Source of the DNA: Alcaligenaceae bacterium
GTDB taxonomy: Bacteria; Pseudomonadota; Gammaproteobacteria; Burkholderiales; Burkholderiaceae_B
Length of the DNA stretch: 35,383 bases
Direction: 5' to 3'
Assembly: GCA_947379755.1 (NCBI GenBank)
Contig: CANCOC010000033.1
Span: 1 to 35,383 of the forward strand
Below, piece by piece: positions 22,412-29,852 of this stretch; the stretch's first letter is position 1, and the number at the start of each line of letters is the position of its first letter. The notes under the pieces were generated by a model, which saw nothing but the letters and a program-made list of their open reading frames with translations, ran no database searches and was not told the DNA's origin. The position numbers and the translations under genes were made by a program.

Positions 22412-23305
22412 TTAACGCGCAGTTCCGTGCGTAAACACTGCCTGACTGAAATGTAGTACTGCAGCATTGAACTTTTCTGCCTGGTCAACGAATAAAGCAT
22501 GGCCTGCATCGGTAAAAATCATCACCTCAACCAGCTCTGGTGTTTTTTTTGTCATCAACTCTTCAGCCTGAGCCTTTAGCCGGGGCGTGACGACATACAT
22601 CACAGGAATTTTTTGTGCTTCAACGGTTTCACGCCAATACGTGCGAGGGTAGGGCTGGTTGAGTAGCTGCATGGCAGCTTTCGGTGGTGCACGCAGCGCT
22701 GAGTCGACAATCGCCCGTGACATTTCAGTCGGTGCTGGACGATGAAACAAGTCTTTGCTGAACTTGCGCAAGTATGCTTCACGCTTGACCGGATCATTCA
22801 TGGTTTGCTGAAAATTCGATGTGCCTCCACCGCTGGGTGGCTTGGCCATGCCAATTGAATTGTCGATCAGGATCAGTCCCTTGAGGTGCGCGGGTTGGTA
22901 GCGTGCAATGTAGTCGAGCGACTCCAGCACACCGAGTGACCAGCCTGCCAGGATAAAGTCCTGCACTTGGGCAGCTTTTAAAAATTCGTCCATGTCCAGT
23001 GTGCGTCTTTTGGGGTCGTGTGCCAGCGCAGTGACATCGGACTGACCTTGCGAACGCGGGTCAAAGGCGAGCACGCGAAAATGGCTCGACAGTGCGGTAA
23101 GTTGTTTTTCAAACACAGCTGCCGGCATGATCCAGCCGGGAATCCAGACAATTGTTTGTGAACCAGAACCTGCCTCAAGGTAATGCAGGCGTACGCCATC
23201 AGAGGTTTTAAAGTGATGGTGCGTGAGGGGCTGCCCGAGGGCTGGCATCGCGCATGCAATATACCAGGCAAGCAGCATCCCTAGTAACCGAGGCATTTTT
23301 TTCAT
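22412..23305 (-). CDS. Exported alpha/beta hydrolase
   Basis: A 297-residue alpha/beta-hydrolase with an N-terminal signal peptide (about 1-24, cleavage near ALG-Q), so probably periplasmic. The nucleophile elbow is GWSLG with Ser123, and the catalytic His is His269 in DAGHA. The usual Asp position after strand 7 (VVTPRLKAQ) has no Asp; Asp148 in the LILIDNS stretch after strand 6 may replace it, as in some family members. The oxyanion region is IPGWIM. The start at 23305 was chosen for the signal peptide; a longer frame to 23458 would cross the operator region. It is divergent from the Liv operon and may share its regulatory site. The substrate is unknown. Confidence 0.85.
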   Translation of the reverse strand: MKKMPRLLGMLLAWYIACAMPALGQPLTHHHFKTSDGVRLHYLEAGSGSQTIVWIPGWIMPAAVFEKQLTALSSHFRVLAFDPRSQGQSDVTALAHDPKRRTLDMDEFLKAAQVQDFILAGWSLGVLESLDYIARYQPAHLKGLILIDNSIGMAKPPSGGGTSNFQQTMNDPVKREAYLRKFSKDLFHRPAPTEMSRAIVDSALRAPPKAAMQLLNQPYPRTYWRETVEAQKIPVMYVVTPRLKAQAEELMTKKTPELVEVMIFTDAGHALFVDQAEKFNAAVLHFSQAVFTHGTAR

Positions 23306-23376
23306 AGGACGAATAAAAGTGTATGGATTGCAGTAAGCATAACGGATCAGGCTTGAGGGTATTTCCCTATAAGTAA

Positions 23377-23408
23377 TGGTCTGACTTCTCCTTATACTGG
23401 TAAGACCA
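23377..23408. promoter_or_regulatory. Paired FadR/GntR-type operator upstream of the Liv operon
   Basis: A perfect dyad TGGTAAGACCA lies at 23398-23408 (all eight fixed positions of the FadR-family pattern TGGTNNNACCA). A weaker copy TGGTCTGACTT (six of eight) lies at 23377-23387, centred exactly 21 bp away. The 18 bases at 23393-23410 match those at 29772-29789 with one difference. The FadR-family regulator encoded at 28945-29655 is the obvious candidate protein. Confidence 0.75.
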
Positions 23409-23412
23409 CTGC

Positions 23413-23439
23413 GCAATTTTGTCTGATTGACAAAATTGC
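23413..23439. promoter_or_regulatory. 11-bp perfect inverted repeat in the Liv promoter
   Basis: GCAATTTTGTC at 23413-23423 is mirrored exactly by GACAAAATTGC at 23429-23439 with a five-base spacer TGATT. Its right arm overlaps a perfect -35 hexamer. It could be an operator for a second regulator, since as a hairpin it would largely precede the predicted transcript start. Confidence 0.6.
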
Positions 23440-23455
23440 TGATGCGGGTTGAATT
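23427..23455 (+). promoter_or_regulatory. Candidate sigma-70 promoter of the Liv operon
   Basis: TTGACA at 23427-23432, a 17-base spacer, then TGAATT at 23450-23455 (four of six). The transcript would start near 23462 and include the AGGAG ribosome site at 23470-23474. The FadR-type dyad would then be centred near -59, a position more usual for activation than for simple repression. Confidence 0.45.
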
Positions 23456-23479
23456 CATCAGTTTTTAATAGGAGACATC

Positions 23480-24694
23480 ATGAGACTTAAACATACACTC
23501 GGAGCATTGGTGCTAGCGCTTGTTGGAGCAACCGGTGCAGCACAGGCGCAAGACCTGAAATTTGGCGCGCTTTATCCTTTCAGCGGTGGTCTGGCACTAC
23601 TCGGTGACGAGAGCTATCGCGGTTTTGAACTGGCTGTCGAGGCTCGCAACGGTACCGGTGGACTGCTGGGTAAAAAAATTCAGATCATCAAAGGCGATGC
23701 GGTCGACGCGACGCAGGCCGTAGGGACTGCACGCAAACTGACCTCGGTTGAGAACGTTCAGGCAATTTTTGGCAGCTATGCCTCGCCAATCGCCTTCGCG
23801 GCCACGCAGATCAGTGAACTGGCAGGTGTGCCTTATTTTGAATTGGGTGCTATTTCTGATCCGATTACCGAACGTGGTTACAAGTATGTGTTCCGTACTA
23901 ATCCGACGGCTAAAAACTTTGCGACGCGCTCAGTTGATGCCATCAAGGATGTCATTGCTCCTGGTCTGAATGTCAAACCTGGGGATCTGCGCATTGCAAT
24001 CATTCATGAAGATGGCTTGTATGGCACGACTGTAGCCAAATATCAGACTGAAGCTGCCAAGCAAGCGGGCTTGAATATTGTTGAAACCTTGCCCTACTCG
24101 GCCAAAGCAGTTGATCTGTCTTCGCTGATTTTGCGTCTGAAAGGTGCCAAAGTAGATGTGGTGCTGCAAACCTCTTACCAGAACGATACCGTGCTGTTCT
24201 TTCGCCAGATCAAAGAAGCGGGTTTCAGTCCTAAAGCTGTGATTGGGGCTGGTGGTGGTTATTCGACCCAGGATACCGTGAATGCTGCGGGTGCTGACAA
24301 TATGCATGGCGTGTTCGATATCGATTTCACCCAATATCTGACCAACGAAGCGGGTGCTCCTGGCATCAAGAGTTTTGTCGAAGCTTACAAAAAGAAATAC
24401 GGTACAGAACCACGATCGGGCCATAGTCTGGCGAACTTTACCGGCGCCAACATTTTCTTTGATGTAATCGCACGTGCCGGCTCGATGGACAAGGACAAAA
24501 TCCGCGCAGCTGTGCTTGCAACGGATGTTGCAGTCGGGACGACACCCAGCGGCTGGGGTGCAAAATTTGACGAGTCAGGTCAGAACACGCGCGGTCTGCC
24601 TTCCGTCATGCAGTGGCTCGACGGCAAGCTGACAACTGTTTATCCAAAAGAAGCCGCAGTGGCTACGCCTTTGGTCGGCACAGTCGGTAAGTAA
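23480..24694 (+). CDS. Liv-type ABC transporter substrate-binding protein
   Basis: Periplasmic binding protein of the LivJ/LivK (peripla_BP_6) class, 404 residues. The signal peptide is about 1-23 (cleavage AQA-Q). The mature start DLKFGALYPFSGGLALLGDESYRGFELAVE and the segment AIFGSYASPIAFAATQISELAGVPYFE are typical of this class. Members bind branched-chain amino acids, amides, urea, aromatic acids or other small carboxylates, so the ligand cannot be deduced. A strong AGGAG site precedes the ATG. It is the first gene of the transporter operon, and a stable hairpin separates it from the permease gene, consistent with higher expression of the binding protein. Confidence 0.93.
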   Translation: MRLKHTLGALVLALVGATGAAQAQDLKFGALYPFSGGLALLGDESYRGFELAVEARNGTGGLLGKKIQIIKGDAVDATQAVGTARKLTSVENVQAIFGSYASPIAFAATQISELAGVPYFELGAISDPITERGYKYVFRTNPTAKNFATRSVDAIKDVIAPGLNVKPGDLRIAIIHEDGLYGTTVAKYQTEAAKQAGLNIVETLPYSAKAVDLSSLILRLKGAKVDVVLQTSYQNDTVLFFRQIKEAGFSPKAVIGAGGGYSTQDTVNAAGADNMHGVFDIDFTQYLTNEAGAPGIKSFVEAYKKKYGTEPRSGHSLANFTGANIFFDVIARAGSMDKDKIRAAVLATDVAVGTTPSGWGAKFDESGQNTRGLPSVMQWLDGKLTTVYPKEAAVATPLVGTVGK

Positions 24695-24713
24695 ACAAAC
24701 CCTCGTTGTACCG

Positions 24714-24737
24714 ATGCGGGGGCGAAAGCCCCTGCAT
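24714..24737 (+). other. GNRA-loop hairpin between binding protein and permease genes
   Basis: A ten-base stem (ATGCGGGGGC with GCCCCTGCAT, one G-U pair) is closed by a GAAA tetraloop and followed by a T-rich stretch. It probably acts as a partial terminator or a 3'-end stabiliser that lets the binding protein be made in excess over the membrane subunits. Confidence 0.6.
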
Positions 24738-24762
24738 GATTTTGTTTTGTATATAGGCTGTC

Positions 24763-25638
24763 ATGGAAATCTTTATTCAACTGGTCGTCAATGGCCTGCT
24801 GCTGGGCGGCACCCTTGCCATCATCAGTATTGGTCTGACACTTATTTTCGGAATTGTGCGGGTCGTCAACTTTGCGCACGGTGAATTCCTCATGGTCGGC
24901 ATGTATGCCGTCTATCTGATGTATGCCCACTTTGGCCTGCATCCCTATCTTGCAGCGCTCGTTGCGGTCGTGATTCTGTTCGCAGGCGGTGCCTTGATGC
25001 AGCGCTTTGTGATACAGCCGTTGCTCAATGCGGATCCTCACATTCAGATCTTTGCAACAGTGGGCGTCTCGACCGCCTTATTGAACCTTGCTCTGCTGGT
25101 ATTTGGTGCGGATGTGTTTCCGGTCAAACTCAATGACTTTACTTCGGCCACGATCAAGCTCGGCCCTATCAATCTGGTCAGCGGACAGCTCATCACCTTT
25201 TTCGTCTCTCTGGCTTTGATGGGGGGATTGCACTGGTTTTTACAAAATACCTTTCTGGGCAGGGCAGTACGTGCAACGGCTCAGCATCGCTATGCGGCTC
25301 AGTTGATGGGAGTCAATGTTGAGCGCATCTATATTTTTGCCTTCGGCCTGGGCTGTGCCTGCCTGGGTCTTGCATCTGGACTGCTGTTGCCACAATATCC
25401 GGTATTTCCGACGGTGGGATCATTTTTTGTCCTGACCACTTTCGTGATCGTGGTGCTGGGTGGGCTGGGTAGCCTGGGCGGTGCTTTTCTTGGCTCAATG
25501 ATTATTGGCCTGATCGACAGTCTGTCAGGCTACTACATTGCACCTGATTTGAAAGAAGTCGTCTATTTTCTGATTTTTATCGGCATCCTGATTTTGCGGC
25601 CAACGGGTCTGCTGGGTCTGGGTCGTGGTTCTGAATAA
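24763..25638 (+). CDS. Liv-type ABC transporter permease (LivH family)
   Basis: Inner-membrane permease of 291 residues with about eight hydrophobic helices. The LivH signature start is LVVNGLLLGGTLAIISIGLTLIFGIVRVVNFAHGEF, and the coupling-helix region is RATAQHRYAAQLMGVNVERIY. The C-terminus GLGSLGGAFLGSMIIGLIDSL is typical. It forms a heterodimeric channel with the LivM half of the next protein. Its stop overlaps the ribosome site of the next gene, indicating tight coupling. Confidence 0.93.
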   Translation: MEIFIQLVVNGLLLGGTLAIISIGLTLIFGIVRVVNFAHGEFLMVGMYAVYLMYAHFGLHPYLAALVAVVILFAGGALMQRFVIQPLLNADPHIQIFATVGVSTALLNLALLVFGADVFPVKLNDFTSATIKLGPINLVSGQLITFFVSLALMGGLHWFLQNTFLGRAVRATAQHRYAAQLMGVNVERIYIFAFGLGCACLGLASGLLLPQYPVFPTVGSFFVLTTFVIVVLGGLGSLGGAFLGSMIIGLIDSLSGYYIAPDLKEVVYFLIFIGILILRPTGLLGLGRGSE

Positions 25639-25648
25639 GGAGGCACTT

Positions 25649-27445
25649 GTGAATATGTTGAATCCAAGGGCCTATGTAACAGCGATTGCCCTTTCGCTAT
25701 TGATTGTGATTCCGCTCTTGTCCGGATCGCCTTTTTTCTATCATATTTTTGTTTTGCTTTGCAGTTTTGCGGCACTGGCGACTGCATGGAATATCGTGGG
25801 AGGTTTTGCGGGTCAGCTCTCGCTGGGCCATGCGGTGTTTTACGGGATTGGCTCTTACGCTGCGGTATTGCTGATGATGCGGTTCCAGATTTCACCCTGG
25901 CTCGGGATGCTGGTCGGCGCAATGATTTCCACGCTTGTTTCCGTTGCAATCAGCTACCCCTGTTTTCGCCTGCGTGGTCCATTCTTTGCCCTTGCGACAA
26001 TCGCAGTGCTTGAAGTGGTCCGGCTGGTCGCGATTCATCAAACAGGCCTGACAGGCGGAGCCGCTGGACTGGCTGCACCGCTGAACATCGGCTGGAAATG
26101 GATGATGTTCCGCGAAAAGTGGGTCTATCTGGTAATCGCGTTCGGATTCTTGCTACTGACCCTGGGTGTCTCGGCATATATCAAGCAATCCAGACTGGGT
26201 TACTACCTGATTGCCGTGCGTGAGCGAGAGGATGCTGCACGTGCGGTAGGCATCAATTCTGTGCAAGTCAAGCTGATCGCCGTCATGGTGTCAGCTTTTC
26301 TGACTAGCCTGGTGGGCAGCTTTCAGGCGATGTACCTGACCTATATTGATCCAAGTTCAGCTTTCTCCCTCGAACTGTCGATTCAGGTCGCGATGTTTGC
26401 CCTGATTGGTGGCCTGGGAACCGTCTTTGGTCCGTTGGTTGGGACCGTGCTGGTATTGCCGATCGCCGAACTTGCGCGTGGCTGGTTGAGTGACTTTGGT
26501 AATGGCTTTCATGGTCTGGTGTATGGCGTTGTGCTTGTTGTTGTCGTACTAACGATTCCAAAGGGGCTGGTCGGAAGATTCGGTCTCTCGTTTACAAAAT
26601 GGGTGGATCGTCTGCCCGGTGGTGCTCGCGCCAATGTCGATCACTCACTCGCCCCGGTGGAGCGTGCGGCAGCATCGACTCCTGTTATGCGGGATGCGCG
26701 GCAAACTGCTCAACCGATCCTGGTCGCAACCGGTCTGAATCTGTATTTTGGTGGTTTGCATGCCACCAATAATGTCTCGCTAGAGTTAAAGCAGGGTGAG
26801 ATCCTGGGTGTGATTGGACCAAACGGAGCTGGTAAAACGACTGTATTCAACCAGCTCTCCGGTTTTCTTCGCCCACACAGTGGAACGATCAAAGTATTGC
26901 TGCCCGACGGTAACTGGGCGACACCTCATACGCCCGAGGAGTTCGCACGTGCTGGAATTGGGCGCACATTCCAGATTGCCCAGCCGTTTGCAGATTTAAG
27001 CGTGCTCGAAAACATCATGATTGGTGCATTCATGCATACGCGCGCGCCCTCTGAAGCGAGTGCACTCGCACGTAAAGTGGCCGCACTTACTGATTTGACT
27101 GGTTTACTGGATACCCGTGCGCGCAATCTGACAGTCGGTGGGATGAAACGTCTGGAAATGGCACGTGCACTGGCAACGCAGCCACGCGTGCTTTTACTCG
27201 ATGAGGTGCTTGCCGGTTTGAATCCAGCTGACGTTGCAAAGGCGATCGAGATTATTCGTCGCGTACGTGATGCGGGTGTCTCGGTCCTGATGATTGAACA
27301 CATCATGCAAGCCGTCATGCAGTTGTCTGACAGAGTGGTCGTGATTAACTCAGGTAGCGTGTTGTGCGAAGGGTCTCCGAACGAAGTGGTGAGTGATCCT
27401 CGCGTGATTGAAGCCTATCTGGGCAAGGAATATGCAAATGCTTAA
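25649..27445 (+). CDS. Fused Liv-type permease-ATPase (LivM-LivG)
   Basis: A 598-residue natural fusion. Residues about 10-310 are a LivM permease (AWNIVGGFAGQLSLGHAVFYGIGSY and REREDAARAVGINSVQVKLIA are family hallmarks). A linker at about 315-345 joins a LivG ATPase with Walker A GPNGAGKT near residue 390 and Walker B LLLDEVLAGLNP. The ABC signature reads LTVGGMKR instead of LSGGQ-like, a variant known in some Liv ATPases. The start is GTG 25649, five bases after a perfect AAGGAGG; a GTG at 25625 lies inside livH and lacks a site. The stop overlaps livF by 8 bases. Confidence 0.92.
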   Translation: MNMLNPRAYVTAIALSLLIVIPLLSGSPFFYHIFVLLCSFAALATAWNIVGGFAGQLSLGHAVFYGIGSYAAVLLMMRFQISPWLGMLVGAMISTLVSVAISYPCFRLRGPFFALATIAVLEVVRLVAIHQTGLTGGAAGLAAPLNIGWKWMMFREKWVYLVIAFGFLLLTLGVSAYIKQSRLGYYLIAVREREDAARAVGINSVQVKLIAVMVSAFLTSLVGSFQAMYLTYIDPSSAFSLELSIQVAMFALIGGLGTVFGPLVGTVLVLPIAELARGWLSDFGNGFHGLVYGVVLVVVVLTIPKGLVGRFGLSFTKWVDRLPGGARANVDHSLAPVERAAASTPVMRDARQTAQPILVATGLNLYFGGLHATNNVSLELKQGEILGVIGPNGAGKTTVFNQLSGFLRPHSGTIKVLLPDGNWATPHTPEEFARAGIGRTFQIAQPFADLSVLENIMIGAFMHTRAPSEASALARKVAALTDLTGLLDTRARNLTVGGMKRLEMARALATQPRVLLLDEVLAGLNPADVAKAIEIIRRVRDAGVSVLMIEHIMQAVMQLSDRVVVINSGSVLCEGSPNEVVSDPRVIEAYLGKEYANA

Positions 27446-28142
27446 GTTGCAAGGAATATCTGCCGGTTATGGTGGCACTGAAATTATCCGTAACGTTTCC
27501 CTTGAGGTGCGAAAAGGGGAAGTCGTGACCATTGTGGGAGCCAATGGTGCTGGAAAAACTACGACACTGCGCACAATTTGTGGCATTGTCAAACCCACTG
27601 CGGGTTCAATAGAGTTTGAAGGGCGTCGTCTGGATGGTCAGGGATCTGACGCCATCGTGGCTGCTGGCATCACTATGGTGCCTGAGGGCCGGCAACTGTT
27701 TCCTCATATTTCTGTCAAAGACAATCTGCTGATGGGAGCCTACAAGCCCAGTGCGCGGGCCAATGCTGCGCAGCGCATGGAAGAGGTGCTGGAGATTTTT
27801 CCGCGCGTCAGGGAACGGATGACACAGATGGCAGGCAGTCTTTCAGGGGGCGAGCAGCAGATGGTGGCGATTGGACGCGGTCTGATGTCGAATCCGTCGT
27901 TGCTGATGTTTGATGAGCCTTCGCTGGGACTCTCGCCTTTACTTGTCTCTCAGGTTTTTGACGTGATTGATCAGATTGTCAGGCTGGGCATGACCGTCCT
28001 GATTGTTGAACAGAATATTGTTCACACCCTCAAGATTGCAGACCGAGGCTATGTACTAGAAAATGGTGAGATCACCATGACAGGTACTGGCCGTGAGCTG
28101 CTGGAAAACCCACATATTAAAAAAGCTTACCTGGGAATTTAA
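27438..28142 (+). CDS. Liv-type ABC transporter ATPase (LivF family)
   Basis: Cytoplasmic ATPase of 234 residues powering the transporter with the LivG half. Walker A is GANGAGKTTTLRTICG, the signature is LSGGEQQMVAIGRGLM, and Walker B is LLMFDEPSLGLSP; LivF-type MVPEGRQLFPHISVKDNL is present. ATG 27438 is chosen over ATG 27432 because AAGGAA stands at the better distance. It overlaps the previous stop by 8 bases. An SDR gene begins 4 bases after its end, so transporter and enzyme are co-translated. Confidence 0.94.
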   Translation: MLKLQGISAGYGGTEIIRNVSLEVRKGEVVTIVGANGAGKTTTLRTICGIVKPTAGSIEFEGRRLDGQGSDAIVAAGITMVPEGRQLFPHISVKDNLLMGAYKPSARANAAQRMEEVLEIFPRVRERMTQMAGSLSGGEQQMVAIGRGLMSNPSLLMFDEPSLGLSPLLVSQVFDVIDQIVRLGMTVLIVEQNIVHTLKIADRGYVLENGEITMTGTGRELLENPHIKKAYLGI

Positions 28143-28146
28143 TTTC

Positions 28147-28920
28147 ATGACTCCACAACGCCATGCAGGTCGAATCGTGCTGGTAACCGGCGCCGCAAGC
28201 GGGATCGGTGCCGCGATTGCCCGGCAATACGTGCAAGAAGGTGCAAGCGTTGCACTGATTGATGTCAATGCCGAGACCTTGTCCGCTTGTGCAGAAAGCC
28301 TGGCGGGTCTGCCCGGCCGAGTCGTCTGGGCTGTTGCGGATGTTGCCGACTTTGATCAATGCACGCGTGCGCACCAACAGGTCGTTGCAGAGCTGGGCGC
28401 AACCATCGATACGTTGATCAACAATGCGGGCATTTCTCCCAAGACAAATGGGAAACCTGCAAATTTCTGGGAAATGGATCCTTCTGAATGGATGCGCGTG
28501 GTGGGGGTGAACCTGCATGGCGCATTCAACTGGTCCAGGCTGGTGACCCCTTCGATGGTCGAGCATCAGTCTGGCAGCATCGTAAACATGTCATCGGTCG
28601 CCGCAAAGTTTTTCGTCGCCTTTACCGCGGCACATTACGGCACAACCAAAGCCGCGTTGATTGGTCTGACGCGTGATCTGGCCGGTGAGCTCGGACCACA
28701 CGGCATCACCGTCAATGCGATTGCTCCGGGACGTATCAATACACCCTTGATGCGGACTGCGTCGCAGGCAACCAATCAGGCGGTGATCGATGAGACGGCA
28801 TTGCGTCGGCTGGGCGAGCCCTCCGAGGTTGCAGAAATGGCATGTTTTCTGACATCGGCCGAAAGCAGGTTCGTGACAGGACAGGTCGTGGATGTTGCGG
28901 GAGGCTGGCTAATGACCTGA
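28147..28920 (+). CDS. SDR-family NAD(P)-dependent oxidoreductase (transporter-linked)
   Basis: A classical short-chain dehydrogenase/reductase of 257 residues. The cofactor motif is TGAASGIG (14-21) and Asp39 at the end of strand 2 suggests NAD(H). INNAG is at 91-95, and the catalytic residues are Ser150 with Tyr164 and Lys168 (YGTTK). The C-terminus ends in the usual VDVAGGW motif. It should oxidise a secondary alcohol or reduce a ketone; the substrate is unknown. It is the last gene of the Liv operon, 4 bases after livF, implying that it acts on the imported compound. Its stop codon is part of a hairpin with the downstream tandem repeat. Confidence 0.92.
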   Translation: MTPQRHAGRIVLVTGAASGIGAAIARQYVQEGASVALIDVNAETLSACAESLAGLPGRVVWAVADVADFDQCTRAHQQVVAELGATIDTLINNAGISPKTNGKPANFWEMDPSEWMRVVGVNLHGAFNWSRLVTPSMVEHQSGSIVNMSSVAAKFFVAFTAAHYGTTKAALIGLTRDLAGELGPHGITVNAIAPGRINTPLMRTASQATNQAVIDETALRRLGEPSEVAEMACFLTSAESRFVTGQVVDVAGGWLMT

Positions 28921-28934
28921 GGCTGACTCAGGTC
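28914..28934. terminator. Hairpin at the convergent SDR/gntR junction
   Basis: GACCTGAG at 28914-28921 pairs perfectly with CTCAGGTC at 28927-28934 around GCTGA. There is no T run, so termination efficiency is uncertain. A second pairing partner exists at 28944-28951 because of the tandem duplication. Confidence 0.4.
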
Positions 28935-28954
28935 TTCGGCTGACTCAGGTCTTC
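28921..28954. repeat. Perfect 17-bp tandem duplication
   Basis: GGCTGACTCAGGTCTTC occurs twice in immediate succession (28921-28937 and 28938-28954). The second copy encodes the last residues and stop of the GntR gene on the opposite strand; the first lies between the convergent genes. It looks like a recent slippage duplication. Confidence 0.9.
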
Positions 28955-29655
28955 ATATACTTGATCAGCCGTTTTTCTGCATTGTCCAGATGATCTCTGG
29001 CGGCACGTTCAGCTGCAGCCGGATCGCCTGCAGCAATTGCATTGAAAATATTCTGATGTTCCGTCTGGACGGCTTCGATCAGGTTGGTATGTCGGGTTTT
29101 GGTATGGCTGCGCAGATGACGAATCATTCTGCGGGCAGTGTGTTCAAGGTGTTGGCTTAAGGTTTCGAAGTAAGGGTTGTGTGTGGCAACCATGATGGCC
29201 TGATGAAATTCGAAGTCTTCTTCGTCGCCCAGACGATCACTTGCAATGGCATATTCCATTCCAATGAGACATTTCCGGATTTTTTTCAGATCGTCTGCTG
29301 TGCGCCGCGCTGCCGCCAGTCGCGTTGCGGCAACCTCTATCGTTGAAATCAGTTCCATCACCTGGGTCACGGATATTTTTTCGTCGATGTCGACGTCCTG
29401 AATCTTGAACGCCTCACGTGGGTCTCGCTGGGTTACAAAAACGCCGACACCTCGTTTGATGGAAATCAGGCCTTCGGACTTCAGTCGCGAAAGGGCTTCG
29501 CGAATGACAGGCCGGCTGACAGAGAATTGTTCGCACAGGTCGCGCTCGCTGGGCAGGCGGTCACCCGATGCGAGTTGTTTGGTTTGAATCAGATGGCTGA
29601 GCTGATTGGCGATTTCATCTGGTAGATGGACTGACACGGATGAACGGGTAAGCAT
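28945..29655 (-). CDS. GntR-family regulator, FadR subfamily (FCD domain)
   Basis: DNA-binding transcription factor of 236 residues. The N-terminal winged helix (about 8-75) carries LASGDRLPSERDLCEQFSVS and RPVIREALSRLKSEGLI, typical of GntR. The C-terminal FCD ligand domain (about 90-230) keeps the likely metal/ligand histidines in EDFEFHQAI, TEHQNIFNAI and RDHLDNAEKRL. FadR-type proteins bind TGGTNNNACCA dyads and usually release on binding an organic acid. Such dyads stand in its own upstream region and before the Liv operon, so it most likely controls both and itself. It sits between the two halves of the cluster. Confidence 0.93.
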   Translation of the reverse strand: MLTRSSVSVHLPDEIANQLSHLIQTKQLASGDRLPSERDLCEQFSVSRPVIREALSRLKSEGLISIKRGVGVFVTQRDPREAFKIQDVDIDEKISVTQVMELISTIEVAATRLAAARRTADDLKKIRKCLIGMEYAIASDRLGDEEDFEFHQAIMVATHNPYFETLSQHLEHTARRMIRHLRSHTKTRHTNLIEAVQTEHQNIFNAIAAGDPAAAERAARDHLDNAEKRLIKYMKT

Positions 29656-29709
29656 GTGCGCAAGAGATCAACAAATAAAGAGATGGTGCCATGATAAGCA
29701 ATTATTCAT

Positions 29710-29738
29710 AATTTAGGTGAATTAAGGGTAAGTCCCAA
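29710..29738 (-). promoter_or_regulatory. Candidate promoter of the gntR gene
   Basis: On the minus strand TTGGGA (29733-29738) is followed after 17 bases by TAAATT (29710-29715). A dyad GGGTAAGTCCC at 29726-29736 overlaps it and resembles a degenerate FadR-type site, hinting at autoregulation. Confidence 0.35.
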
Positions 29739-29749
29739 GCTGCGTTTTG

Positions 29750-29777
29750 TTGTTCTGGTAAGTCCACAATATATACT
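29750..29777 (+). promoter_or_regulatory. Candidate promoter of the AroE-like/GMC/E1 operon
   Basis: TTGTTC at 29750-29755, a 16-base spacer and TATACT at 29772-29777. Both FadR-type dyads fall on the spacer and -10, which would suit repression by the GntR protein. The leader to the ATG would be about 70 bases. Confidence 0.4.
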
Positions 29778-29787
29778 GGTAATACCA
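29756..29787. promoter_or_regulatory. Paired FadR/GntR-type operator between gntR and the AroE-like gene
   Basis: TGGTAAGTCCA at 29756-29766 (seven of eight fixed positions) and TGGTAATACCA at 29777-29787 (eight of eight), centred 21 bp apart, the same spacing as at the Liv promoter. It lies in the divergent gap next to the regulator gene, the usual place for an autoregulated FadR-family site. Confidence 0.78.
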
Positions 29788-29852
29788 CTAGCCTGAGTTG
29801 TAAATTTATTGTTAGCTGCGCTAACGCATTGCCTTTACGCCAAGAGAGCACC

